Of a DNA stretch of 49,822 nt, positions 17,814-26,693 are shown piece by piece; the stretch's first letter is position 1, and every line of letters begins with the position of its first letter. The stretch covers positions 1 through 49,822 of the forward strand of contig JAEZUC010000009.1 of the NCBI GenBank assembly GCA_023443515.1, read 5' to 3'. The notes below the pieces were generated by a model, which made no database searches, was not told the DNA's origin, and saw nothing but the letters and a program-made list of their open reading frames with translations. The DNA comes from Bacillota bacterium. Its GTDB lineage: Bacteria > Bacillota > Clostridia > Acetivibrionales > DSM-1351. A program made the position numbers and the translations under genes.

Positions 17814-18923
17814 TCAAGGTTTTATTCTCATTTGCTTTAAATCAAGTCCTAATTCATTTGCTGATTCGACTAGCCTAATAACATTATCATACGTATTTTC
17901 ATACTGCTGCTGAGGTCCTAACCCATGTTTTTCAATAACAGATTTTATATACGTTTTTTCCTCGGGTGTTATCATATTCTTACTTGCAATATTTAAAACA
18001 ATATCTTTATATTTACTAATAAATTCAATTTCATCATCACGATTTACTTCCTTGCTTCTAATACTAGTAGCATTTTCTAATGCATAAAAGTGGCAATCAT
18101 AGTTAATAAAAGAATAATAATCAAGTAGAGTTCTTAATGAACAGTGTGTCTCTGATGGCTTGTTATCGTATAATTCTAGTTCTTTAAGTTTTGAAATTAT
18201 ATTATCTTTATTATAATTTCCATATTCAACATAAGGAAATATAAGCTTGGGCATCTTATTTGAGTCATTATCACTATAAAATAAGTTTAAGTTGTCTCCG
18301 AACAACTCCTCCATGATTTCATCTCCACAAATTTTCTTTATCATATCTGCAATATCATGAATACTTACAGTTAGCATAGTAATTTGCTCAGGATCAGCAC
18401 AGTACAAGACATAAGGGATATTCATTTTATATGCGAATAGTAATGTATTTAACTGCATATAAAATGTACATATCATGCAAGGAGTTCTGTTAGTAGTGTG
18501 GCTTTTTCCATTTAAAAATGTATATTTCATTAATTTTTTATACTTTTTTAGATCTGGAGTGTAACTTATATGCTCAACATTTAACTTTTCTATGACCTTA
18601 TTAATATTGTTTATTGCGTTACTGCTTTCAAAAGGATGATTAATCGAAAATGCAAGAACGTTCAGTTTATCTTCAGTAACCAACTTGTTTAACATATAAA
18701 TACTGTCTTTTCCACCGCTAAACATTAAAAGGCAGTCGTAACTACTATCATTACCATTTAATACATTTTTTTTAAATCCATTAAATGCTCTCATGGCATC
18801 ACTATAACTTCTAAAATTTCCACTCAAATTTATAGTTTTATTACAAACATTACATATTCCATCTTCATTAAAAACAATCGTTGGATTACTTTCCTTTAAA
18901 ATACATTGTTTACAAAATGACAT
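17814..18923 (-). CDS. PP-loop ATP pyrophosphatase (AANH) with CxxC motifs, amidotransferase/thioamidation type
   Basis: 369 residues. The N-terminus has two CxxC pairs (C4/C7, C24/C27; FNEDGICNVC) as in WbpG/PseA-type sugar amidotransferases and TtuA-type sulfurtransferases; the PP-loop is SGGKDS (69-74), and a third pair lies in TPCMICTF (C149/C152). Enzymes of this fold adenylate a carbonyl oxygen and replace it with N or S. No glutaminase partner is in the window. In closthioamide biosynthesis, in a related clostridium, an AANH-type protein is implicated in forming thioamides on carrier-bound intermediates; here the gene sits directly between the NRPS and PKS genes. Thioamide formation on the glycine amide is therefore a reasonable hypothesis, amidation the alternative. 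SD GGGGG. Confidence 0.78.
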   Translation of the reverse strand: MSFCKQCILKESNPTIVFNEDGICNVCNKTINLSGNFRSYSDAMRAFNGFKKNVLNGNDSSYDCLLMFSGGKDSIYMLNKLVTEDKLNVLAFSINHPFESSNAINNINKVIEKLNVEHISYTPDLKKYKKLMKYTFLNGKSHTTNRTPCMICTFYMQLNTLLFAYKMNIPYVLYCADPEQITMLTVSIHDIADMIKKICGDEIMEELFGDNLNLFYSDNDSNKMPKLIFPYVEYGNYNKDNIISKLKELELYDNKPSETHCSLRTLLDYYSFINYDCHFYALENATSIRSKEVNRDDEIEFISKYKDIVLNIASKNMITPEEKTYIKSVIEKHGLGPQQQYENTYDNVIRLVESANELGLDLKQMRIKP

Positions 18924-18947
18924 AGTAAGTCCCCCTGAATAAATTTT

Positions 18948-21344
18948 TTACATACTTTCTGCAATAGCATGTAACAACTTCACATAATCAGTCAACAAGT
19001 TTTCAAACTTGTCTTTTCGTAGGCCTTCCGAATTTAAAATCATATTTAGCATAAACCCAGCTTCATCCTCTTTTATGATTAATGCAAGTTCATTGATACT
19101 CTGATCACTTCTAATTCTATCCTGAACAAAATAAATAGTAGGTAAAAAATGTCTTTCCTTAATAATAGTTTTACTTACATCGCTGACAGTATATACTAGG
19201 TGTTGAGAGGAACTTTCAGTTTGTATTTGAATTCTTTTACACAATTCAACTAAGTCAGTCCCATTTGTGAAATCTATGCTTAAAGACTTATATTGATCCA
19301 TACCATCTTTCATGATAAAAGCCTGAACTTCCCTCTGCTCTGATATCTCAGACAACAAGTTTAAATAAACTACTAAAAGAATGCTATAAGTACTAATATC
19401 ATTCTTAACAGCCAAATTTCCCAAAGCAGTGCTAACTTCTTTATCTATACTTGCTCTTAAAACTATTTCAATCCCTCTATCAAATTTATCAGTAAAAAAC
19501 TCAGATGGAAATTTCAAAGCTTTTATAGGCCTGACCGCATCCGCTTCACTATTTTTGTCTTCAATAAATTTAACCAGCCTTGATATGGATGGGTATGCAA
19601 AAATATCAACTAAATCTATTTTCCCGGGATAATACTTTTCCAATTCAATATGCAACTGAGAAACTAAAATAGAATTTCCACCTAACTCGAAAAAATTATC
19701 ATTTATACCAATCATCTCAAGATTTAATATACGTCTCCATATTTTAGACATATGATTTTCTATGTTTGTTTCAGGCGCACAGTATTGAGTCTCAAGAAGT
19801 GGTCTCTTTGTGTCCGGATTTGGTAAGGATTTTCTATCAATCTTACCGTTAGCTGTTAAAGGCATCTTCTCTATTCTCTTATAAAATCCAGGAATCATAT
19901 AATCAGGTAAGCTTTTTATAAGAAAAGAGAGAATATCAGAAACTAATAACTCCTTATCAGATAAATAATATGCAACAAGATACTTTTCGCCTAATTCATT
20001 TTCTTTTACTCCAACAACACAATCAGTAATTTTCTCATACTTGCTGAGACAGTCTTCTATTTCACCAAGTTCAATTCTAAATCCTCTGATTTTCACTTGG
20101 AAGTCCTTTCTTCCAAGAAACTCTATCTCGCCATTACCAAGCCATTTTGCCATGTCCCCTGTTTTATACATCTTTCGGTCTTCTATTGCGTGGTTCTTTA
20201 CAAACTTCTCATTTGTTAGCTCGGTTCTATTCAGATATCCTCTTGCTAATCCATCTCCTGCTATACACAATTCTCCGATTGAATCAACTCCCAATGGATT
20301 ATCATTTTCGTCAACTATTAATATTTGTGTATTTGCAATAGGTCTTCCAATAGTAATATCCTCAGTAAAAGTTAATTCTTTTATTGTGGACCAGACAGTA
20401 GTTTCTGTTGGACCATACATGTTATATATTCTGGCATTTGTATGTTTTTTTAGTTCAGGTAAAAGCCTTTTAGGGAAAGCTTCCCCCCCTAACATTATTT
20501 CAGTTAGATCCTTTAAATATTTCAAGTTTGATTTATCATTCAAAATTAACTGTATTGTAGAAGGAGTTGTCTGAAGCATATCAATTTTCTCATTAATTAT
20601 GTACTTTGATAACTGCATAGGATCTGCTATAATAATTTTCATTCCAACTATCAAGGGAAGTAAGCTTTCCAATACAAATATATCGAATGATATGGTGGTA
20701 AGGCATACTATTGATTTCTCAGGTAAAAATTTAATTTGGTCGGTTATACCTACAATAAAATTGTGTACTGATCTATGTTCAAGCATGACTCCTTTAGGGT
20801 TTCCTGTAGAACCAGAAGTGTATATAACGTATGCCAAGTCTGAATCATCATTTGTATTCTCTAGATTTGAAGAGTCCCCGGTATATAATTTCTCATCATC
20901 AAGACATATTACAGTTTTACTAAAACTTATATTTTTTTGAAGATCGCTATGGGTTAGTATAGTTCTTGTCCCACTGTCATCAATCATATAATGGATTCTA
21001 GCTTCGGGATATGAAGGATCAATCGGAAGATAAGCCCCGCCAGCCTTTAATATACCCATAATGCCAATAATCATATCTAATGACCTGTTTACCATTAATC
21101 CTACTATATCATTTTGCCTTATTCCGTATTCCCTTAACTTTCTTGCTAGTTGGTTTGCCTTTTTATTTAACTCGTTATAAGTAATGCTTTGATTTTTATA
21201 TACTACTGCAGTTTCGCTTTCTCTATTCTTAACCCGTTCTTCAAATAGTTCTTGTAAAGTCTTATTATCATATATTCTTTTTGTATTATTAACATCATGT
21301 ATTATTTGATTTAATTCACCGTTAAGTTGTGTTATAGATTCCAT
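18948..21344 (-). CDS. NRPS module: adenylation (predicted Gly)-PCP-truncated condensation-like domain
   Basis: 798 residues from the ATG at 21344 (GGGTGG upstream; the frame start at 21389 lacks an SD). A domain 25-510: YTSGSTGNPKG (174-184), YGPTETT (310-316), KTGD (394-397), K501. Aligning to the GrsA pocket gives D221, I222, L225, Q258, M284, G286, M309, V317, W318, K501, i.e. DILQMGMVWK, one conservative step from the known glycine code DILQLGLIWK. PCP with FFELGGNSI, S558. Residues 605-798 resemble only the C-terminal half of a condensation domain (SILLVVYLNLL, then a FLPTIYFVQD-like segment); there is no HHxxxDG half. It therefore activates and loads an amino acid but may not condense it alone. 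Between a carrier gene and the PP-loop gene. Confidence 0.9.
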   Translation of the reverse strand: MESITQLNGELNQIIHDVNNTKRIYDNKTLQELFEERVKNRESETAVVYKNQSITYNELNKKANQLARKLREYGIRQNDIVGLMVNRSLDMIIGIMGILKAGGAYLPIDPSYPEARIHYMIDDSGTRTILTHSDLQKNISFSKTVICLDDEKLYTGDSSNLENTNDDSDLAYVIYTSGSTGNPKGVMLEHRSVHNFIVGITDQIKFLPEKSIVCLTTISFDIFVLESLLPLIVGMKIIIADPMQLSKYIINEKIDMLQTTPSTIQLILNDKSNLKYLKDLTEIMLGGEAFPKRLLPELKKHTNARIYNMYGPTETTVWSTIKELTFTEDITIGRPIANTQILIVDENDNPLGVDSIGELCIAGDGLARGYLNRTELTNEKFVKNHAIEDRKMYKTGDMAKWLGNGEIEFLGRKDFQVKIRGFRIELGEIEDCLSKYEKITDCVVGVKENELGEKYLVAYYLSDKELLVSDILSFLIKSLPDYMIPGFYKRIEKMPLTANGKIDRKSLPNPDTKRPLLETQYCAPETNIENHMSKIWRRILNLEMIGINDNFFELGGNSILVSQLHIELEKYYPGKIDLVDIFAYPSISRLVKFIEDKNSEADAVRPIKALKFPSEFFTDKFDRGIEIVLRASIDKEVSTALGNLAVKNDISTYSILLVVYLNLLSEISEQREVQAFIMKDGMDQYKSLSIDFTNGTDLVELCKRIQIQTESSSQHLVYTVSDVSKTIIKERHFLPTIYFVQDRIRSDQSINELALIIKEDEAGFMLNMILNSEGLRKDKFENLLTDYVKLLHAIAESM

Positions 21345-21404
21345 TATATATACCACCCATCTATAAAGTATTATTGATATATAATTCAATTGTTTTTATG
21401 CTGA

Positions 21405-21662
21405 TTATTTGCCTTCCATATAATTAACCGTCATATCAATAATTGAATCGATACTCTCATATTTTTCTATGCTAAGATCCTCAATGTTAATATCCAAGCT
21501 AAATTTAGTCTCAATAGCAATAATTAGCTGTATTATCTTGATCGAAGTAAAACCATATTCTTCAATTAGTGATGCTTTTAAATCATAGCTTTCAGAATCG
21601 TCTATAAGCTGACTTTGTACCATAATTTCAATTATTTCTTTTTCTATTTGTTCTCTTGTCAT
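21405..21662 (-). CDS. carrier protein (3)
   Basis: 85 residues; EYGFTSIKIIQLIIAIE is the carrier helix II region with S40 as the phosphopantetheine site, in the GFTS form common among carriers of acyl-AMP-ligase-loaded or aminoacyl substrates. AGGAGGTCAAAGAA precedes the ATG. It sits 16 bp after the second permease gene's transcript segment in operon order and 60 bp before the NRPS start, so it may receive the activated amino acid or starter in trans (inference). It is the third discrete carrier of the cluster; two more are embedded in the NRPS and PKS. Confidence 0.88.
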   Translation of the reverse strand: MTREQIEKEIIEIMVQSQLIDDSESYDLKASLIEEYGFTSIKIIQLIIAIETKFSLDINIEDLSIEKYESIDSIIDMTVNYMEGK

Positions 21663-21737
21663 TTCTTTGACCTCCTATTAAATATTAAATATGAGTTTTA
21701 TAATTAAATTTTTATTTTTGAAATAATCAGCCAAACA

Positions 21738-22523
21738 TTAGCTGCTGGCACTTTGATATTTTCTTAATCCATACTGCCAATACCGGTGGCAAGCATAAAG
21801 TAAAAATACCCCTGCAATAAATAACCAAGCTAACTCAATAACAGATAGTTTTCCAAGTACAAAGTAAGCCGGAAAATTTGCAATAATAATTGTTGGAAAA
21901 ATTATTGAAAATATCATTCTGAATGGGGGAGTATATATTCCCATCGGATATCTTTGTAGCTGACCTATTTCTTCAAATATGGCAAAGATTGCTTCTATTT
22001 TAATAAAAATAAAAGATAATGTAATTAGTAAACATGCAAGTGCATATGTAATAACTTTACCAGCCACCACCAAAACCAGAAAACATATTACAGTATAAAA
22101 ACTAAATTCCAAGTTCATTTTATATGAAGAATAAATTAAAATCCCAATTCCCACAATAAAATCAGTAAGAGAAAAGAAATCAACTTTTCTAAAAGTAGCT
22201 AAAAACTGAGAAGGAACAGGTTTAGTCAGGATATAATCCAAGTCTCCTTTTCGAATCAGTTCTGGAACCGATAATATTCCATTAAATGTAAATAGCATGA
22301 ATATTGAATCTCCTAAATGGAATGTTCCAAGAAAGAAAAGCATCTCATAAGTCGACATCCCTCCAAATCCACCAACTTTTAACCATATTACAGTAAAAAA
22401 GGCTAGATTAACAAAAATATAAAAGATGTGAATTAAGGTAGTTGTTATAAAATTTTTTGAAAACTCCATATCTCTAATGAGACAATATCGGGCAAACGCA
22501 ACTATAAGTTTAATATAGCGCAT
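21738..22523 (-). CDS. ABC-2 family transporter permease (DUF990-like), subunit 2
   Basis: 261 residues, about six hydrophobic helices, with YEMLFFLGTFHLGDSIFM and GDLDYILTKPVPSQFL, the loop typical of the DUF990-type ABC-2 permeases that come in pairs with a NatA-like ATPase. AGGAGG precedes the ATG. Together with the adjacent permease and ATPase genes it forms a complete exporter, most likely for the product of the cluster, and so may also give self-protection. Substrate is inferred from context only. Confidence 0.85.
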   Translation of the reverse strand: MRYIKLIVAFARYCLIRDMEFSKNFITTTLIHIFYIFVNLAFFTVIWLKVGGFGGMSTYEMLFFLGTFHLGDSIFMLFTFNGILSVPELIRKGDLDYILTKPVPSQFLATFRKVDFFSLTDFIVGIGILIYSSYKMNLEFSFYTVICFLVLVVAGKVITYALACLLITLSFIFIKIEAIFAIFEEIGQLQRYPMGIYTPPFRMIFSIIFPTIIIANFPAYFVLGKLSVIELAWLFIAGVFLLYACHRYWQYGLRKYQSASS

Positions 22524-22598
22524 TCTATATACCTCCTGTTAGTTAATACATAATCATGTGTCGTATTTCCGAGATTGTTCTTATTGTTATTTGCAGTA

Positions 22599-23426
22599 TC
22601 AAGCACCAGCGGAAGTGTATTGTCTTAATCCCAATGTCCAAAGAATTTTACTTAACAAAGTAAATACTATAATCCAGATAACTTGGACTATAATTCCATT
22701 AGTAATCGAGGTTGTATCCAATTTGCCCAGTGTAACTTGTATTGGAAAAAATACCATATATTGAAACGGTAATAATAAAACTATTTTTGTGATACTATCT
22801 GGTATTATCGTCAGTGGAACCAAAGTACCAGTCAAAAAGCTCATTATTAATCTTTTTATGAATAGAAAACCTTCAATATCCAACCACCAGAATGATAGCA
22901 GAGCAATAGTATAACTAAACATAAACTGTAAAACTAAAGATAAAAAACCAATTAGCGGGATATATATCCAGCTATTACTTGGAGAGAGTTTAAAAACAAC
23001 AGGGAACAAAAAAATTACTATAATGACAGTTAATAGACATATTAAAATATTGCATATTTTATGAGAAAAAAATGTACTGAATCTATATAGTTGCTCATTT
23101 ATGGGTCTAATTAAAAAACAACTTAAACCGCCATCCCTGACATCCGCCGTAAAATTTCTATCAATTTCACCTGAGTCAATACTCCAACTCCACAGTTTTG
23201 CCAAAAGAAGATATGTCAGCATTTCCTGTAAAGTGAAATTAGCTATCAATTTCTCATTACTACTTTGGTAAATTGATTTCCAAAGAAAGTATTGTATCAA
23301 AAAAGCAATTGCCATAATTAAAGTTTTAAAAAAGAAATCTACTCTATACTCAAGCTGTTCTTGAAACCCAAGATTAAATACTTTAATATATTTACGAGCA
23401 TTTAACATGACCTTATATATAAACAT
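22599..23426 (-). CDS. ABC-2 family transporter permease, subunit 1
   Basis: 275 residues with six predicted membrane helices; the segment SIDSGEIDRNFTADVRDGGLSCF-like followed by LIRPINEQLY matches the cytoplasmic loop of ABC-2 permeases (the paralogous loop in the partner reads KGDLDYILTKP). Its start overlaps the ATPase gene by 14 bases, so the two are translationally coupled. A later ATG at 23408 is possible but has a poorer SD. Paired with the permease at 21738-22523 it should form a heterodimeric export channel. Confidence 0.83.
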   Translation of the reverse strand: MFIYKVMLNARKYIKVFNLGFQEQLEYRVDFFFKTLIMAIAFLIQYFLWKSIYQSSNEKLIANFTLQEMLTYLLLAKLWSWSIDSGEIDRNFTADVRDGGLSCFLIRPINEQLYRFSTFFSHKICNILICLLTVIIVIFLFPVVFKLSPSNSWIYIPLIGFLSLVLQFMFSYTIALLSFWWLDIEGFLFIKRLIMSFLTGTLVPLTIIPDSITKIVLLLPFQYMVFFPIQVTLGKLDTTSITNGIIVQVIWIIVFTLLSKILWTLGLRQYTSAGA

Positions 23427-24411
23427 TCTTATCTTCCTTTGTTTTTTGGAATATATTGGATATAGCTTCAGATATCCCTACTTCCGAGGTACTAATGTCC
23501 TTCACACTAAAAGCCTGCAACAGTTCAGTTAGTACTGTAATCAATTTGTCCCGTTCAACGGAGAATGTAATTTTAAATGGGCTAAATTCATCAATTTTTG
23601 CAATTTGACTCATTTCATGTTCAGATGTAGGTTCGGAAAAAGTTACAGTTAAATTTCTGACTCTTGAAAAGTCATTGAGTATATTATCAATATTTCCATC
23701 ATAAACTTTATTTCCACTGTTAATAATTATCACTCGTTTGCAAAGTGCTTGAATATCGTCCATGTAATGGCTTGTTAAAAGGATAGTAGTACTGAATCTT
23801 TTATTATATTTCTTTATAAATTCTCGTATTACTCTTTGGCTTGTTATGTCTAAACCAATAGTTGGTTCATCAAGAAAAAGAACTTTTGGCTTATGTAACA
23901 AAGCAGCAACCAATTCCATTTTCATTCTTTCTCCTAAGGAAAGTCTCCTTACTTGCACATTAAGAACATTTTGTATATCAAGTATTTCAACAAGTTCCTC
24001 AAGTGTCGATTTAAACTGTTTATCGGGAATCTGATAAATAACCTTATTTAAATTGAAGGATTCTATTGCAGGCAAGTCCATCCAGAGCTGATTTTTTTGT
24101 CCCATAATTAGTGAATATTGCTTGCGAAACTCATTTTTACGTTCCCAAGGATTATAGCCTAAAACTTGAGCTTTCCCCGAACTCGGGTAGAGCAATCCAG
24201 TCAGCATTTTTATAGTTGTTGTTTTCCCAGATCCATTAGGTCCTAAAAATCCTACCACTTCTCCCTCTTCAATATTAAAACTAATACCATCAACAGCTTT
24301 ATTCTCTAAATACTTTCTTGAAAATAAATTTTTTAAAGATCCCTTTATTCCACTCTCTTTTTCATATGTATAATAAATTTTACTAAGATTCTCTACATCA
24401 ATTATAGGCAT
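23413..24411 (-). CDS. ABC transporter ATP-binding protein (export, NatA/DUF990-partner type)
   Basis: 332 residues: Walker A GPNGSGKT (57-64), signature LSLGER (157-162), Walker B VLFLDEPTIGLD (177-188), switch His in LLTSHYMDD (H215). The extra C-terminal 90 residues, ending in an ISEAISNIF motif, are usual in ATPases for antibiotic and polysaccharide ABC-2 exporters. AAGGGAG precedes the ATG. It powers the two-permease exporter encoded immediately downstream; drug-export type self-resistance is the likely role by context. Confidence 0.92.
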   Translation of the reverse strand: MPIIDVENLSKIYYTYEKESGIKGSLKNLFSRKYLENKAVDGISFNIEEGEVVGFLGPNGSGKTTTIKMLTGLLYPSSGKAQVLGYNPWERKNEFRKQYSLIMGQKNQLWMDLPAIESFNLNKVIYQIPDKQFKSTLEELVEILDIQNVLNVQVRRLSLGERMKMELVAALLHKPKVLFLDEPTIGLDITSQRVIREFIKKYNKRFSTTILLTSHYMDDIQALCKRVIIINSGNKVYDGNIDNILNDFSRVRNLTVTFSEPTSEHEMSQIAKIDEFSPFKITFSVERDKLITVLTELLQAFSVKDISTSEVGISEAISNIFQKTKEDKNVYI

Positions 24412-24478
24412 ATATTATTTCTCCCTTTACTTAACCTATAGCATATATTTTTTCCCTCACTATAATAAACAATGTAAT

Positions 24479-25915
24479 CTAATCGAGATAATTCATATGA
24501 GCTGTACGTATTTTATAATCACTTAAAGAAATATTATCATTCGGAATACTGAATAATTTATAATCTATTTTTTTAATAAGTTTCTTTTGAGGAAAATTAT
24601 AAAAATAGATATAATCAGGTCCTACAAAAATAATACATTCACCATCTTCTGAAACTTCTATAGCTGCAAGGTCAAATTCATTATCTCTTGTATTAAGATA
24701 TATACTTAAATCTGATTGATTTGTTAATTCATCTTCAGAAATGTCTTCATAAAACATCAGTTCCATTGTTGTCGCATCAATAAACATTAAACGGTTAGGC
24801 TGTCCAAAAACACAAATATACGGTTTATTGTTGTAATAAAATACTTTATGTGTGGTATATCTAAAACCTTTTGGGTTAGAAAATGTCCCTACCAGTTCCA
24901 ATTTACTTCCATTCATTTTAAATTTATCTATTACTGCGGGTTCTATGTATACGAGCCCTCCTAAAGTATCAGAAGATAAAAAGTTGTGTGAAGATGTATA
25001 AATAACATCATCCTTTAAATCAATCTCAAAATGAGCCGGACTTCCACCCATTGTGTTATAATACACTTTTTCTTTTGTATTTAAGTTAAGCGCTAGAATA
25101 CTGCCTGGCAAGCATCTTATGTTATAGTTTTCCTTTATTATCTTGAATAACTCTTTTGCATTTTTTTTAGAAAGCTTTATATTATCTTGTTGTAAAGAGG
25201 TGCTCTCCCTTTGTTGAGAATAAAGAAGCTGCAGAGTATGTTTTAAGAAAATTCTAGCTAGTTCGTCTTGACTTACTATTTTCCCATTTTTTTGCAACTC
25301 AAATTTAGAATATTTGAATTCGTGACTTAAAAGCAAAAAGTCTTTATGTTTTCTTAGTACATGTGGTGGAAACGGATTGCTTGGAAAAGTGTCTATTTCT
25401 TCAATATTATCTAATGTTAATGACACTCGAAATATATGTAATAAATTTGAGGAATCAACAGCTGACATATAAAAGAAATTTTTATCACTATCATCTTTAT
25501 AGAATGTTGAACTAATTCTTTTATACTTTATATCAGTGTTTTTGACTATGTCATTCATTGTATAGACTTTCATAATCATTGTTTTATAATTAACATAAAC
25601 AAAAAACTCCTCATTATCCATAAAAGCCAAAAAATCTTCACCTTCATTTATACATAAAGCACAATGAGGGTTCTTATCAAACGAGAATTTTTTATTGTTT
25701 GGCTGCGCATTAATAATTTCAATATTTTCTTGATTATATGAAAATAAATATAAAATTTCACTCTTCATAAAATTAATAATTACAAATGTAATAAAAAATG
25801 GTCTAACATCATTTTTATTTACCATATAAAAAATGATGGGCTTTTTGAACCTTTGTATAACTGAATCACTTAATTTTATTGAGCTAGTGTAACCTTTAAG
25901 ATTTAATTCTATCAT
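24479..25915 (-). CDS. His-rich predicted beta-propeller protein, copy 2
   Basis: 478 residues, clearly paralogous to the protein at 3081-4493 over its whole length. Shared blocks include YTMNDIV/YTANDLI, RISSTFYKD, PPHVLRKHKD, LSHEFKYS, GGSPAHFEID, YTSSHNF, GFRYTTHK and CVFGQPNRLMFIDA; the middle (about 220-255) diverges. All the His listed for copy 1 are kept. No signal peptide. GGGAGGAAGTG precedes the ATG. It appears to be the first gene of the biosynthetic operon, just upstream of the exporter, while its twin is near the end. The family is unknown to me; a metal-dependent oxidase or a product-binding or self-protection protein are all possible. Confidence 0.72.
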   Translation of the reverse strand: MIELNLKGYTSSIKLSDSVIQRFKKPIIFYMVNKNDVRPFFITFVIINFMKSEILYLFSYNQENIEIINAQPNNKKFSFDKNPHCALCINEGEDFLAFMDNEEFFVYVNYKTMIMKVYTMNDIVKNTDIKYKRISSTFYKDDSDKNFFYMSAVDSSNLLHIFRVSLTLDNIEEIDTFPSNPFPPHVLRKHKDFLLLSHEFKYSKFELQKNGKIVSQDELARIFLKHTLQLLYSQQRESTSLQQDNIKLSKKNAKELFKIIKENYNIRCLPGSILALNLNTKEKVYYNTMGGSPAHFEIDLKDDVIYTSSHNFLSSDTLGGLVYIEPAVIDKFKMNGSKLELVGTFSNPKGFRYTTHKVFYYNNKPYICVFGQPNRLMFIDATTMELMFYEDISEDELTNQSDLSIYLNTRDNEFDLAAIEVSEDGECIIFVGPDYIYFYNFPQKKLIKKIDYKLFSIPNDNISLSDYKIRTAHMNYLD

Positions 25916-26693
25916 ACACTTCCTCCCAAGATTGTTCTTGTACGTTTAAATTGTTCAAAACCCAAATGCTTGTTTAATTTTCAGAAAAGTTTCTACTGTT
26001 TTGGGATTTATTTAACACCATTTATTAATGATAGAATCTCCTCACAAGTTCATTTGAATAAATATAGTATTACAGGCAAATACATCTTGTCTTGTAGCAA
26101 ACACATATTAGTTTCTACCTGTTAAATTTCTGTAATCTACACATAGCTTCGCCCTTTTACCTATCTAACCAGATAAGCTAAAAAGACTTTTACTATATAA
26201 TCCTCATCATCCATCAACGCGACCAAGCGACGATTAATTTCTAACAAGTGCTTAAGGCTACTTCTAATTTTTCCATGACTTGCATTCCCATCTCCAAGTA
26301 AATAGAATATACAAATTTAAAACCTTGCATAATTATATGCAAGATCCAAAAAAATTCTTTCTTATACTTTGAGTCTGTGGAAATATAACCAGGGAACATT
26401 GGCCATAACTCTTTACGAATAGATTTTGAAAACGACCATAGCTACGATTATTGTTCAAAAAATATTTTTTAAAATATATACATACCAATAACGACTTCTA
26501 TATTGTTACTAAAAATCACAAACAATTAGTTACATATTGTTCCACTAATATACCCATTTGATTCCATAAATACTCTTGATTTCTACGTATGGTAAAAAAA
26601 TACATGTATATATTATCACTAAATGTATAATTTTGCAATATATTTTAAATGAATTTGGAACTTCCGTTTTTAACTGTGTTTATAACCGAACCA
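25916..26693. other. intergenic region with decayed coding fragment, probable operon leader
   Basis: About 780 bp separate the first gene of the operon from the BtrH-like gene at 26694. The stretch nearest 25915 should hold the operon promoter, but I could not find a convincing -35/-10 pair. On the minus strand at 26317-26441 about 40 codons are open (with KELWPMFPG and LDLAYNYARF), followed by a second broken piece around 26170-26300 (KHLLEINRRLVALMDDEDY). These look like the relic of a gene, probably a mobile-element gene, that I cannot name. Confidence 0.4.

Noticed and set aside
1783..25915. The cluster as the closthioamide locus itself
   Set aside because: An AANH protein, carriers and a chorismate enzyme are shared ideas, but closthioamide assembly needs no type I PKS, KS/CLF pair or glycine NRPS; so this is a different pathway.
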